Shown piece by piece: positions 44,424 through 56,450 of a DNA stretch of 64,000 nucleotides. This stretch comes from Fremontodendron californicum. Its lineage: Eukaryota; Streptophyta; Magnoliopsida; Malvales; Malvaceae. Position 1 is the stretch's first letter; the number at the start of each line of letters is the position of its first letter. Below the pieces are notes generated by a model, which was not told the DNA's origin, searched no databases, and was given only the letters and a program-made list of their open reading frames with translations. The stretch lies in contig JAULJL010000018.1 of assembly GCA_030761205.1 (NCBI GenBank), positions 13,164,501 to 13,228,500 of the forward strand. The letters run 5' to 3'. Both the position numbers and the translations under genes were made by a program.

Positions 44424-45621
44424 ATATATCATGACAAAAAAAATTATTAAAAGGAAATAAAACTTTGATATTTTAAAATTATTCAAATTATATTAAAATT
44501 ATCTTAAAAAATGGATCTATTATTAATGATGGGATTTACTCAAATATTAGTATAATATTTACAATAAAAATATTTAAATTTTTTTAATAATAGTATCATT
44601 TAAAATATTAAAAAAAATGTGTATATTAATATTAAATATTTTTAATATTTCAAAAGCATTATTTAAATTATAAACTAGTTGAATATTAATATTTTAATAT
44701 TTCTAAATATACTTTTTTAATAAAATTAATTAAAATATTTATTTATAAATATAATAATATATAAGCTGAGTCCAACAAAAAATTTGTCCAAGACTTGTCT
44801 TGTGGGTAAGTTTAGTTCGAGATATAGTTCATTTTGTGCTTGAATGGTTTAGAAGTAATCTTCTCCTTTGTTCAAAAAAAAGAAAAAATCTAAGTTTTAG
44901 GTTCATTTTTTTGTAGATCTTAAGTGAATTTTCAGTGCCATTTAAATTTTTTACTAGCCTGATACAAAAATCGTAGAAGTCAATATTTATAAAGCAAACA
45001 AATCTAAGAGAGAAGGATAAAAAAACTCTGGACCCTCTTAGAGTTTTAATGAGCTCTTGAGCATATAAGGAGAGAAAGCAATATGGAGAACAATATATCT
45101 AGTATTAACTCTTAATGAATATAAAAAGGAAAACGAAAAAAATTTTAATCTAAGCATTAACAATCTAAAAATATCTATGGATTGAGTCGCGCTAAACTCG
45201 ATTAATACTTTTAAAATTTAGATTTGAAATCAAGTTCAATTCAATCCATCATTTAAAAGTTATATATTTAAAAATATTTTAATATTAATATTTTATATTT
45301 AACAATTAAATTAAAATTAGATCTGAAAGGTTGACAACTAACCTGACTTATGAACAACTCCAATTACAAATGTAATAATTATTTAATATTTTAAGTTTTT
45401 TTTAATATTTTTATCATAATTCATAATATAATAATTATATAATTTTTTTTTTTTACCATAACAATAGATAAATATTTTTCTGTATTGTCCTTCTATGTAA
45501 TTGTCACAACTTTTGTTGCATTTAACCCTTCTTGTTCAAGGGTTCGCATTGGTTTGTGCACTATAGTTGTCACCCAAAAGATAGTGAGATAAACTAAGGT
45601 TTCGGGTAGCATATTTCTTTA
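44424..45621. other. AT-rich intergenic sequence
   Basis: No ORF, RNA gene or repeat of note is seen. Confidence 0.6.
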
Positions 45622-45629
45622 GGTTTTGG
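45622..45629. repeat. 8-bp target duplication GGTTTTGG, left
   Basis: Identical to 46258-46265, flanking the foldback element. Confidence 0.85.
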
Positions 45630-46257
45630 TAGGGCTGTAAATGAATTGGGTTTGAACAAACAGGTCTCTGTTCGAGTTCGTTTATATATTTTTGAGCTTA
45701 TTTGTGTTCTGTTCAGTTCGTGTTCGTTAGAAATTTTAAAATTGAGTATGTTCGTGTTCTTTCATTTAATTAAATGAACTTGTTCACGAATATTAAATGA
45801 ACATGTCCATGAACATATATTGAACACGTTCGGGAACAATTAAAAATATGTTCATGAATAATAAACAAACAAATAAAAAAATAACTCAATTTTAAATTAT
45901 TATTAAATATAAAATAACAAAATATAAATATAATTAAATTTAAGTTATTATTAAATTTAAGTTATTGAATAATATTAATTATATTATAAGTAAATAATAT
46001 AAAATACAAATAATAATATTAGTAATTGTAATCGAACAATAAACGAGTTTTAAACAATTTATTAAACGATCCATAAACGAACTTGTTCGTGAACATAAAT
46101 GAACTGAACAAACTTTGTTCATGTTCGATTCGTTTAATAAACGAACCTTAAAATCATGTTCATAATTGTTTATTTAACTTGATAAACGAACATAAACGAA
46201 CAAAAATTGAACTGTTCACGAACCGTTCATCGAACGCTCTGTTCATTTACACCTCTA
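45630..46257. mobile_element. Non-autonomous hAT-like foldback element (628 bp)
   Basis: Ends TAGGGCTGTAAATGAA and, inverted, TAGAGGTGTAAATGAA (14 of 16 match). An exact 8-bp duplication flanks it, as for hAT transposons. The inside has repeated GTTCGT/ACGAAC words in both orientations giving a long imperfect palindrome around an AT-rich centre. No coding capacity. Confidence 0.85.
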
Positions 46258-46265
46258 GGTTTTGG
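46258..46265. repeat. 8-bp target duplication GGTTTTGG, right
   Basis: Identical to 45622-45629. Confidence 0.85.
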
Positions 46266-48935
46266 TTGTTTTAAAGGGCTTATAATGATGGAGAAGGGTT
46301 TATATTCGATTGGTTCTGGGGCATAGTCCAACACACATGATTTTTTTTTTCAAGTTTCATAGTAGTTAGTTGCATTTCAATATGAGTGTGACAGAAAAAA
46401 AAGGAAAAGAAAAGTAAATATTTTAATTTGACTATAAATGTCAATAAAAAATCATCATTAATAAAGATTAGTTTTTTTAAGAATAAAATAAGATTTTTTA
46501 TTTAGTAAAATTTTAAAGATATTTATCATTTTAGTATTTTTGAAGTTATCACTTTTATATAATCAACATAATTATAATTTAAATATGGCATGTTTTGGTA
46601 TTTGATTAATGACTTGACTTTTGTTCGAGTTTTCTATAATAATCCTTTTGATTTTGGATTTGTATTGGTTTTTGTTATATTTTATATTGTATGTTACAAC
46701 TTTTGATAATTTTAATTTATTATTATTTGAACTTTAATTTGAATTGTTGAGTTTTTTTTTTTTTTTAATTTAAAATGGTGTATGCTATTCAATTTTGTTT
46801 AAATAATCTTATTTAGTTGGCTAAAACACAAAATATGCACAACTTAGTCAAATATATCATATGAGTGTCATTTTATTGTAATGAAAACATCAGCCTTAAA
46901 TCAATATTACTTACAATTAACCAAGCCTTTATTTAAATGAAAATTTTAACACCACTAACTTCTTTGCTAACTATGATACAATTGCCATGCGTTATGAATG
47001 ATGTGGAATAAATAATGCCTGGTATTTTCTGGAATGTGTCCAAAAAAAAAAAGGCCATCTTCGAGAAATGTGTTTAAAAAAAAAAAATTAAAAAACTATT
47101 TTTTATTTATTTTAACACATGTCTAAAAAAATGCGAGATGACAATGTTTATTCCATATCATTTTTTTCATGTGGCAATTCTATCTCAGTTGCCAAAAAGA
47201 TTAATAGTGTTAAAGTTTCCATCCAAATAAGGATTCAATTGATTGTAAATAATTGATTAGGGTTCAACTATTAGTAATAAAATGATAAGCATTCCTATGA
47301 TAAATTTAATTAAGTACAAAGCTTATTTTATATTTTGGAATATTTAATTGTATTAGTTATATGGGCCGGGCCTAGACAAAGTATTTTCCAATTTGGATCG
47401 GCCCATCCCGAATTACTATTTATTAATAAAATATATTTTTTGTTTAAATTTAATTATAAAATTATAAAAATAATTTTTAATACTTTAATATTTTTAAACA
47501 GTAATCCGGACTTTCGAATCGGGATTGGGTAGAAGAATTTAAAAAAAAAATAGAGCCGCGGCTCAACCCATGAACATGTCTAATACTTAATAAATATATA
47601 TATTAATTCAAAATTTAAATATTAATTTTATGAAATTGGAAATAAATACGTGGACTGGAACAAAGAGGGCGAGGATGGGAATGAAGTTCCTCCTTGAGTC
47701 AAGGACGAGAGCGAGGCTCTACCTATTGGCATCCCTAGGTCGGAATGATAAGACCCAAATAAATACGAAATGATTTCAATATATAATGATTCACATACGA
47801 AATGATTTCAATTTATAATGATTCAAATTTAAAATGATTTAAATTTAAATTAACTCAAAATTTCATAATCTAAATAGAAATTGACTTAACGGAGAGTAAT
47901 CCAACTTAATTTGTTCAATTGTCGTCCCAAATAAATTTTGCTTACAAAAAAAAAGGATTTTTTTTTTTAAAGCATTCGATCCAAAAAAAAGTAAAAAGTC
48001 ACAACTTAAATATAAAGCCATAAAAGGTACAAGAGGCTCAAGAAATTTGGAATTTTAGGAAAATTTTAGGGTGCTATGCTAATTGTGGATAGATTAATAG
48101 TTTTAGAAGAAAGGAATTGAGGGCGTAATTTGAATTGGTATTTTTTCTCAGAGAGCCTAGACGGTGCGGTGACGGGTGATTTTATTGTTTCAATCATTGA
48201 GGTATTTCTTTCAAACTAGAAGAGGGTATTTCTTTCAAAACTAGAAGGGGTGAAAGGTAAATGATCAAATGGTTTTTGAAAATGTGGTATGTTATGTTTT
48301 TCTATGGGAGTTAGGGGTTAGGGAGGTTGCCGTTGATAATTTGATGGAATTAATGACTCGAGATTGAGTAATTGATGGCTCGATGTTGTCTTTTTCTCTT
48401 TGCTCTCCTGTTTTTTTTTTTTGTTTTTTTTTTTTTTTTGTTTGGTTCATTGAGTGTTTCTTTTGTTGTGTACAACTAGGTGATGATATGATTGCTAAAG
48501 TTGGTGGTTGTCTTGGATTCTTAAAGGCTTTGGAAGTATGGTCAAGTGTTGCTTTTTGTTATCTAGACTTTACTGATTTTTGGTATCAAATGGTTTTTGG
48601 TTGGAAATTTGTGATGTTACTTGCTAATTTAGTTTGAAAATTGCTTCTTTTTATTGGAAATGTCTTTTTTTATTCAATTTGTGGTTTGGGTGAAGTATGG
48701 GTTTTGTTAGAGACTGTCTAACAAGATAGTCTGAGTTTGGTGATGGTTTAAGTGATTCTCACTGGTAATCGACTTTAATGTTATCTCACTGGTAAGTGCT
48801 AGTTTGTTGGGAAGGTCATTTTTTTTTATTATTTGGTTGATCTGGATATTAAGATCCTTCTTGTTTTGGTTGATGGTGATTCGGATGGACTAAGGTTGAA
48901 TTTGAGTGAAATGGGTAATATTTTTTTTGTTCTGG
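46266..48935. other. AT-rich intergenic sequence without supported genes
   Basis: Short open frames (for instance 48383-48637, after a poly-T tract) resemble nothing known and have no supporting signals. A GGGCCGGGCC word near 47363 and poly-A or poly-T runs are the only notable spots. Confidence 0.55.
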
Positions 48936-49160
48936 CTTAGTGTTGAAAAAATCGGACAGGACCGGATCAGTCGGTCGGATTGGTTCAACAGGGAACTGGT
49001 TGCCTGTCCGGTGCGGCACATATCAAAGAACTGGGTGTACAATGAATCGGTAAAAAACCGATTCAAACGATAAAATCAAAGTAGTCAGTACTGTACCGAT
49101 GGACGTACTATTTTTGTTCTGGTACTGGTACGTACCGTTACCGATGTATTTCGACTTACG
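48936..49160. repeat. CCGGT/ACCGG-rich palindromic patch, possible decayed MITE
   Basis: Many short inverted words (ATCGGACAGGACCGG, CCTGTCCGG, GGTACTGGTACGTACC). No target duplication could be fixed. Confidence 0.35.
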
Positions 49161-49299
49161 TTTCGGGTTTACCGGTATTTTTCAAATATTTTTTCATATG
49201 TATATATATAACCTATTTTCAAGTTTCATAATAAAATATATATCATAATCATATGCAAATATGCCTCAATTACTTACATAAAATATATATTTATATGTA

Positions 49300-49535
49300 G
49301 ACCTGTCAATTCTGACTCGAACCCGAAAAACTCGCCCAACCCGCCCGAAACCAAACCCGACCCAACCCGATTTGACCAGAAAAAGTCAACAACCTGAAAC
49401 CGACCAACCTGAAATGACCCGCAAAATGACCCGAATCCAGAATGACCCGAAATGACCCGAAACCGAAATGACCCAAACTCAAAATGACCCGAACCCAAAA
49501 TAACCCGAACAATTAACCCGAAATGACCCAAACTT
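49300..49535. repeat. Degenerate AAATGACCCG short tandem repeats
   Basis: About 15 loose copies of ATGACCCGAA and ACCCGAACC. A second patch lies at 51545-51670. Confidence 0.7.
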
Positions 49536-50267
49536 AAATTAAGTATAATTTTATTTTGAAAAATTAATTTAATAAAAATAATACCTATAATACAAATTAT
49601 TAATTTGTTTTAATTTTATAACTTGTAATTACCATTTTGAAATGTGATACAATATGCAATTATCATTTGGTATGTATAAATTGATCATATTCCTATATTT
49701 ATTATCTTCTTTATATGTAAAATAGTGTAGTGACTATACATGTACAATACAAGTATAGTACAAGATCTATAATTATACTATTATGATAATTTTTTAATCA
49801 TGTGATTAGTTTAATTTTTTTTTGAAATGTTATTATAATTTTAAAATATATTATATTATATTATTTGGAATTGAATTGAATTGAATTTTTAAATCAATTT
49901 CTGGAAGTATAAACAAATATATGTTTGAACTTGAAAAAATATTACATCTGAATTTGTACGAATAGTCTGACCTGTGAACAGATCTAGTTAAAGTAATTCA
50001 CTCTCAATTTAGTTGGAAAAAACCAAAATTTTTACTTGAAAAAAATTTTGAATCCTAATATTAAAAAAAAAAAAAAAAACACATGCATTAATTATTGAAT
50101 TAAACATTCAATGATAATGCGTATTATATATATATAAATATATATATTTAAAATACATATAAAATAGATCACTGAAATGTATTTTATTATAATGAATTGT
50201 ATACATTATAATAATATTTTATCATGTGATATATAATAAATTAATGTGTTTTATTATAATAATACTT
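49536..50267. other. AT-rich sequence
   Basis: Nothing supported. Confidence 0.55.
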
Positions 50268-50990
50268 GAATAGAACATGAAACATGACGGTCAGATTGTT
50301 AAAATATTAATCGTATAAAAAGTTATGAAAGTGTGTAAAACTAATTTTGTTTTACACTTGGATTTAGCAATATAATTATACTCGTCGTGCACGTAAAGTT
50401 TCGAAACGATCCGATATCTCTATCATATCGATCGAGAATATTGTTTTTTTCAATATATATTTAACGGTTGAAAGTTTTTTACATCGAACAGTTAGACATT
50501 TTTAATTTATTCAAAACTCAACGTGCATGATCTATGTGAATAGAACATGAAATATGACGGTTGAATTGTTAAAATATTATCCGTATAAAAATTTATGAAA
50601 ATATGTAAACTAATTTAGTTTTACACTAGGATAAAACAAAATTAATTTTACACACTTTCATAACTTTTTATACGATTAATATTTTAACAAATTGACCTTT
50701 GGATTTAGAAATATAGTACTTGTTGTGCTTGTAAAGTTTCGAAATGATCCGATATCTCTATCATATTGATCGAGAATACTGTCTTTTTCAATATATATTT
50801 AACGATTGAATGTTTTTTACATTGAGCAAATAGTTAGACATTTTTAATTTACTTAAAACTCGACGTGCATGATCTACGTGAATAGAACATGAAATATGAC
50901 GGTCGGATTGTTAAAATATTAATTGTATAAAAAGTTATGAAAATGTGTAAACTAATTTAGTTTTATACTAGTGTAAGTGGATCAATCCTC
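50268..50990. repeat. Complex direct and inverted repeat block
   Basis: GAATAGAACATGAAAYATGACGG starts at 50268, 50538 and 50880, each with TTAAAATATTA and AAAAGTTATGAAA following. Between them GTTTCGAAAYGATCCGATATC recurs near 50399 and 50738, and 50633-50698 is an inverted copy of the GACGG...ACTAATTTT segment. It is probably a tandemly duplicated MITE with internal inverted arms. Confidence 0.75.
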
Positions 50991-51544
50991 TAATAAGAAT
51001 TATACATTATACAAAAATATTATCTATATCAGTACTTCAATATGTTAAGAATTGCACCTTTACATATTATAAAAATTTTATAAATTTAATTTTATACATT
51101 ATGTTTAAATTTTAAAAATATTTTGCATGATTAACTAATTGAATTTCATAACATTTATTATTATATTTTTATTTTGAATAAGCATTTATTATTATATTTT
51201 ATTACACTTGATAATTAAACTTTAATGTAAAGTTCTTAAATCTAATTTAATTTTAGTAGAAAATCATTTTAATTTCTAAGATTGGTTTACTTGGTAAAAC
51301 TTTTAGTACTAAGGGTTACTTATCAAGATACGAACGTTTTAACAAACATAAAATTATATATTTTTCAAATAACTAAATAGATTCATTTAGCGATTTCAGA
51401 TACATGATAATATCCATTTTATTTTTAAATATAATTTTTTTATTCTTTTTATCTTTAAGAAAATTTTATTAAAATGTGATTCGATCAAATAATCTGTTTA
51501 AATTCAATCTAATTCAATTTTAAAAATTAATAAATTGAATTCAA
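50991..51544. other. AT-rich sequence
   Basis: Nothing supported. Confidence 0.5.
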
Positions 51545-51670
51545 ATAACCTAAGTGTCAAACCCGAAATTATCTAAACCAGAATAACTCAAACCCGAATA
51601 ACCCGAGTGTCAAACCCGAAATGACCCGAACCCGATTAACCCGAGTGTCAAACCCGAATCTGAAATTACC
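51545..51670. repeat. ACCCGAA short repeats, second patch
   Basis: AACCCGAAATGACCCGAACC and GAGTGTCAAACCCGA recur. Same strand sense as 49300-49535. Confidence 0.65.
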
Positions 51671-51674
51671 CGAA

Positions 51675-52482
51675 ACCTTTTACCTCCGAAGCCCAGTTTT
51701 ACTCAAAATAAGTTCGATTTTCAAATTTTTTTTTAGAGCCTTTATCATATAATGAATTGGAGTTGGTCCAAAAACACCCAATTTTTACAATCAAATTCCC
51801 CTACATTTACATTTTTCTTTTTTTCAGCATCGAGAATTTTTTTCATTTTTTCGTTTTTCCTCCAATCGGCTCTTTTCTCAAAATTACTTCAAACTGATCC
51901 TTGGGCTATCCTCGTTTACTCACTCCTCATCAATTAGGGGCTTTAGTTTTACCCAATCGGGTCATTTTTGCAATTTTCCCAATTTCACCAAAATCCACCA
52001 AAAATCTTAATTCTCGGTTTTCTTTCAAATTGATTTTTCCTATAGCCTCCAAATGGCCTCTCCATTACCCGTAGTCATTGCTTATTTTTCATTTGGAACC
52101 TCCAATTTCGACTAATTTGATCGTTTAAGCATTTTTCCCCAAATTTTCCGAACTAAGATTTTCTTTCTATTGAATCTCCGTAACCCATCTTCCGGACTCC
52201 ATATCTTTTGTTGTAGACCTCGGATTATCAAAATTCATTCGCCATTGTTCAATTGAACTTTGAATCTTGATTTTGAAAGTGGATTGACTTTTTCAATAGT
52301 TGACTTTTCATGTTGACTTTTTTGGGGTTGACTTTTTTCAAATTGACTTTTCAAGCTTGCCCCCTTAAACTAAGTCTCCGAGTACCACCTACAGGATGCG
52401 AAAAGACTTCTTGCATTCTAAAACATCACTTTAAGAAGAAAAATACATGATTTAGTGGTCCGGACAAAATTAGGTGTCTACA
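51675..52482 (-). repeat. Ogre-like LTR fragment E (first ~800 bp of LTR)
   Basis: Minus-strand start TGTAGACACC at 52482. It aligns with the beginning of the B LTR (41923 to about 41280), including the TTGACTTTTT word series and TTTACCTCCGAA. It lacks an adjoining PPT and abuts another LTR, so it looks like the outer start of a 5' LTR inserted there; its remainder is lost. Confidence 0.75.
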
Positions 52483-53430
52483 GACCCATTTTGCCTAATT
52501 TTTATAAGCGAATTTTTTTCCAGTTTGATTTTCCCCTTTTTCGCCAAATTGGAATTTCCACTTTATTTGATTTTAACCTCAATTTTCTAATTTCTCTTCC
52601 AGTTGACTTTTCTTTTAAATCGACTTCAAATTGGATCTTTAGGTATCTCCATTTATTGATTATTTCTCAACTTTGGGACTTCAATTTTACCCAATTTGAC
52701 CATCTCCATAGCTGTCCCCAAATTTGTAACTTTTCATTTATTCATTTAATCTTTATTCTTCAAATTGAATTCTCCTTCAATTTCACTTTAAATTGGACCT
52801 TTAGATACCTTTATTTATTAATCTTATTCCAATTTGAACTTTCAATTTTGCCCAATTTGATCAAGTTTCCAATTTTTCCACGAAGTTTCCAATTTTCCCC
52901 CAAAATTGCAAAATTTCCAATTTTTCCCCAAAATTGCAATCTCGATTTAACTCTCTTTTGTCCAATTCTTCTTACAATTGATTTCTCCTTTTGAAATTGG
53001 ACCTTGAGGTATCTCTATTTATTGATTATTCTTCAAATTGAGGTTTCAATTTCATCCAATTTGATTGTTTATGTACCTTTCTCCAAAATTGAAATTTCAT
53101 GCTTTTCTTCAAAATTGAAATTTGCAATTTGTCTTTCCACTTTCAATTTTCCTTCTATCTTAAATTGTGGATATCCAATTATCAAGATTTCCTCACCATT
53201 GTTCAATTCCGTTTCCAATCTTGAATTTTCCAATAGTTGAGTTTTTTGGTGTTGACTTTTCGAGATTGACTTTTATGAAGTTGACTTTTTGTGTTGACTT
53301 TTTGGTGTTGACCTCTGAATCAACGTATTAGAGACCCAATTATGGAATTAAGGGAGATTCTTTGAATTCCAGCAAGTTGAAGGAAGAACTTACCTTATTT
53401 AGGGGGCCCGGACAAAATTAGGTGTATACA
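52483..53430 (-). repeat. Ogre-like LTR fragment F (start of 3' LTR), divergent
   Basis: Minus-strand start TGTATACACC at 53430 preceded by a PPT-like AAAGAGGGGCAGC. It is related to B's LTR only in the first ~150 bp and in the TTGACTTTTTGTGTTGAC series; the remainder is a different subfamily rich in AATTTGGAC-type words. Interrupted by E at 52482. Confidence 0.65.
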
Positions 53431-53764
53431 GCTGCCCCTCTTTAACTATTGCTAAGAATCAGGAATCAGGCAAAGACAAATAGACATCAATTTTGTCTGG
53501 TCAGTGATATTACATGTGTAGGAGAGAAGATGAAGTTTTCTTTATTTTTTCATTTTCTTCATTTTTCATTTTTTCATCATTTTTTTCGTTTTTTTTTCTT
53601 CGTTTTTTTTTTGTTGTTTTTAAAGTGTAAATAAAAGGGTTTGCCTTAAATTGACTTCCTTGACTAACGTACCAAGGCTCGACTCGTCTTAAGGGAATAA
53701 GTTCGACTTTTCAAAAAAATAATACCTCGATGATAATCCCGGGGCCTTATCTTGTCTTGTACTA

Positions 53765-54295
53765 ACCTTACTAGCGAAACCAAAAATTGAAATGACCTAG
53801 GTGAAACCAAAAGTCGAGAAAGATTTGGGTGAAGCCAGAAATTGAAACGACTTGGGCGAAACTGAAAGTCGAGAATGATCTAGGTGGAACCATAAATGAG
53901 TTTCTACGAGATGACCTAGGCGGAGCCAATAGTTGAAAAGAGATCTGGGTGAAGTTAGAAATTGAAATGACTTGGGCAAAAACGAAAGTCGAGAAAGATT
54001 TGGGTGGAACCAGAAATAAGTTTCGACGAGATGACCTGGACGGAACCAATGGTCGAAAAGAGATCTGGGTGAAGCCAAAAATTGAAACAACATGAGCGAA
54101 ACCGAAAGTTGAGAAAGATCTAGGTGGAACCAGAAATTGAAAAGTTATCTGGTTGAAGCCATAGATAATTTCCAATGAGATGACCTAGGCGGAACCAATA
54201 GTCGGGAGAAGATCTGGTGGAGCCAAAAATAATTTGGCGAGATGATCTTGGCGGAACCAAAAGTCGAAAAAGATCTAGGTGAAGCCAGAAAGGTC
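53765..54295 (-). repeat. Tandem array, about 60-120-bp higher-order unit, element F
   Basis: Plus-strand words GAAACCAAAAGTCGAGAAAG, GAAGCCAGAAATTGAAA and CGAGATGACCTAGGCGGA alternate for about 530 bp. Monomers unlike those of A or B. Confidence 0.82.
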
Positions 54296-54424
54296 ACAGG
54301 AGGTCTTAAAATAAAGGTGCTCGCTTTGAAAATGGTGCTAGGAGGTCTTGAAAAATGCCATTTTAAAAGATGATACCCAAAGGTTTAAAACGGTGTCCGA
54401 AAGTCTTATCTTATCTTCTACCAA

Positions 54425-54840
54425 CTTTAGTGGGCTTACATTCTCTAATATGTCAACTTTACTAGGCTTAAATCACTTTTATGCCAGCTTACGTTGGGCT
54501 TAATTTCATCTAAAATGCCAACTTCGCTGGGCTTAAATCACTTTTATGCCATCTTACATTGGACTTAACCCAATATAATTTGCCAATTTCACTAGGCTTA
54601 AACCATAACTACCAGCTTACATTGGGCTTAACCAAATTTAAAATACCAACTTCACTGGGCTTACTTCCTTTTGTGCCAGCTATATCGAGCTTAATCATAT
54701 CTAACGTGGCAACTCCACTGGGCTTAAGCCATAACTGTCAGCTTACATTAGGCTTAACCAAATTTAAAATGCCAACTTCACTAGACTTACTTCCTTTTGT
54801 GCCAGCTACATTGGGCTTACTGATATCTAACGTTTGATAT
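54425..54840 (-). repeat. Tandem array, about 60-65-bp unit, element F
   Basis: Around six to seven copies built from GCCAACTTCACTGGGCTTA and GCCAGCTTACATTGGGCTTA. Confidence 0.82.
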
Positions 54841-54850
54841 GATTCGTTTA

Positions 54851-55400
54851 ATTTCATTATTAATTTTTATTTATTAATTTTTGACTAATTTTATTTTAGT
54901 TTGGTTATTGCAGGTATATTATTTTTATTGACTAACTTTTATTTGATTTTTTACTTTGAGTAAATTATTGTCTATTGTCTATTGATTATTGATTATTTGT
55001 TTTATTATTTTGTCTATTAATTTATTTGTTTACTTTTTATTTATTATTTAGATAATCGACATTGAGTTAGGTAATCTTTAATTGATTCTCATAATTGGTG
55101 ATTAATTAAAACAAAGAATAAATTGAAATCTTTTCCAATGATGAAATTCAAGGAGGTCACGAATGGTTGACTGCTGAAAAATTTCTAGGTACTATCGTTA
55201 GGATAGGCGTTGTGAGGGTACTAATCGTTTCCCACATGTAACCGAACTCCCGAACCTAGTTCTGATAAGTAGACCATAACCTATTCTTTTTAGGGTGATT
55301 TAGTTAAGCTTAGGATTACTTTGAAAAAAGATAGATTCGTATAGGTGACTAATCACACCTAGTAAGATGATTAGTGGTGACTCTACGATTTGCGTCTAGC
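54851..55400 (+). repeat. Decayed Ogre-like LTR 3' end (G)
   Basis: The segment 55195-55385 follows the order of the LTR ends of A and C: GGGTACTAATCGTTTCCCAC, GTAACCGAACTCCCGAACC, TAATCACACCTAG, then GATTAGTGGTGACTC. Upstream is AT-rich. Confidence 0.6.
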
Positions 55401-55534
55401 ATACTGAATTCATATTTGGCACGTTATGATAATCATAATGGTCATTTGGTGTAACGTTTATGTTTCGTTCTAACATTGTTTGTTATTATAGATTATTTTT
55501 TATGTTTTGTTGTTCATTTTTTTTATTCCTCGAT

Positions 55535-56270
55535 CAATGGTGGATAAAGGTACTTTGTGGCTCTCAAGTCGATTTTTCTCTGTTTCCTACGACAATTAAT
55601 ACAAAAGTACTCCTTTCTTTCTTTCTTCTTCTTATTCTCTTCTTTAAAATTGATGTCACTCTGTCAAAATTAAGAAAACATTTATTTTCTCTTCCTCAAA
55701 ACGCTTTAATAAAAATTTACCAAGCCTTGTGAAAAAAAATCGAGGATGTTACTGCACTAAGACATCTCTAGAGATATAGGCTGGATAATGAACCCAAGGT
55801 TCGTTTAGCTGGTGAGTCTTCAAACTCATTTGTTTCTTATATGCCTGGTCTAGGTAAAGGCTCTTATGCAACAAAAAAAAAAAAAAAGAGTAAAAAGATT
55901 ATGAGTTTGTCCCAAATGTTCACGATGAACTTGTAACAAGCAATGTTGGTTTTTAGGATTTGTGTCCACAAATCGAGAAGTAAAATAAACTTCATAAATG
56001 ATGGAAAAAGTAAGGAGTCTTTAGATAATATCTTCCTGACTCATGAGATTCATCCTTGTGGAACTATGCAATTAAAACTTCAAAATATATGGACCCATTT
56101 CCAAAATGAATATAAATGCTATAGTCTTGGGAAACTAACTAAAAAAAATATATCATGTTTGTCAATTTATAATAAAATTGGATGGAAAGCCTATCCTCAA
56201 CTCATAGAAGGTGCTTAAGTCATTACTAGACATAAAACCAGAGGAAGATGTGAACCACAACCACAACTAC
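55535..56270 (+). pseudogene. Decayed second copy of the unknown ORF next to LOG
   Basis: Starts with ATG-GTG-GAT-AAA-GGT-ACT (compare 9218), then a T/C-rich tract and D-V-T-L-S-K-L-R-K-H-L...Q-N-A-L-I-K-I-Y-Q-A-L (55660-55730), matching the first residues of the ORF at 9326. After stops, K-I-N-F-I-N-D-G-K-S-K-E and I-H-P-C-G (55990-56060) match K-I-E-F-I-K-D-G-L-S-K-E and T-H-P-S-G. The tail AAAACCAGAGGAAGATGTGA is identical at 9888 and 56237 outside the open frames. No LOG sequence follows here. It supports one ancestral gene of about 190 codons, now broken in both places. Confidence 0.65.
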
Positions 56271-56450
56271 TGTACATATGCATGTATGCATGCCGTTGTT
56301 TTTGAAAATTTTACATCTTAATTTTTCTACAGTAGCCGAACCACCCATATAGGTGTTATCATTTTAATATCTCTTTGAACTCTATAAATATAACACCTCA
56401 TTTTGTTAATTTTTATACAAATCAATCATTCAAAAAGTTAGGGTGAGTAT
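56271..56450 (+). other. Short flank with TATA-like motif
   Basis: TCTATAAATATAACACC at about 56379-56395 resembles a plant promoter TATA region. Anything downstream is cut off by the D LTR at 56451. Confidence 0.3.

Larger units (their letters stand above)
53431..54850 (-). mobile_element. 3' UTR fragment of Ogre-like element F
   Basis: It carries the PPT region (AGCAATAGTTAAAGAGGGG on the minus strand), one AAGGCTCGACTCG unit (53680), and two tandem arrays listed separately. No coding domain remains. Confidence 0.7.

Noticed and set aside
48383..48637. 84-codon ORF after a poly-T tract
   Set aside because: No homology recognised, no promoter or splice support, start inside low complexity; could be real but cannot be supported.
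53771..54175. Minus-strand ORFs of 134 and 98 codons with F-L-V-P-P-R-S units
   Set aside because: Repeat translation of the F 3' UTR tandem array.
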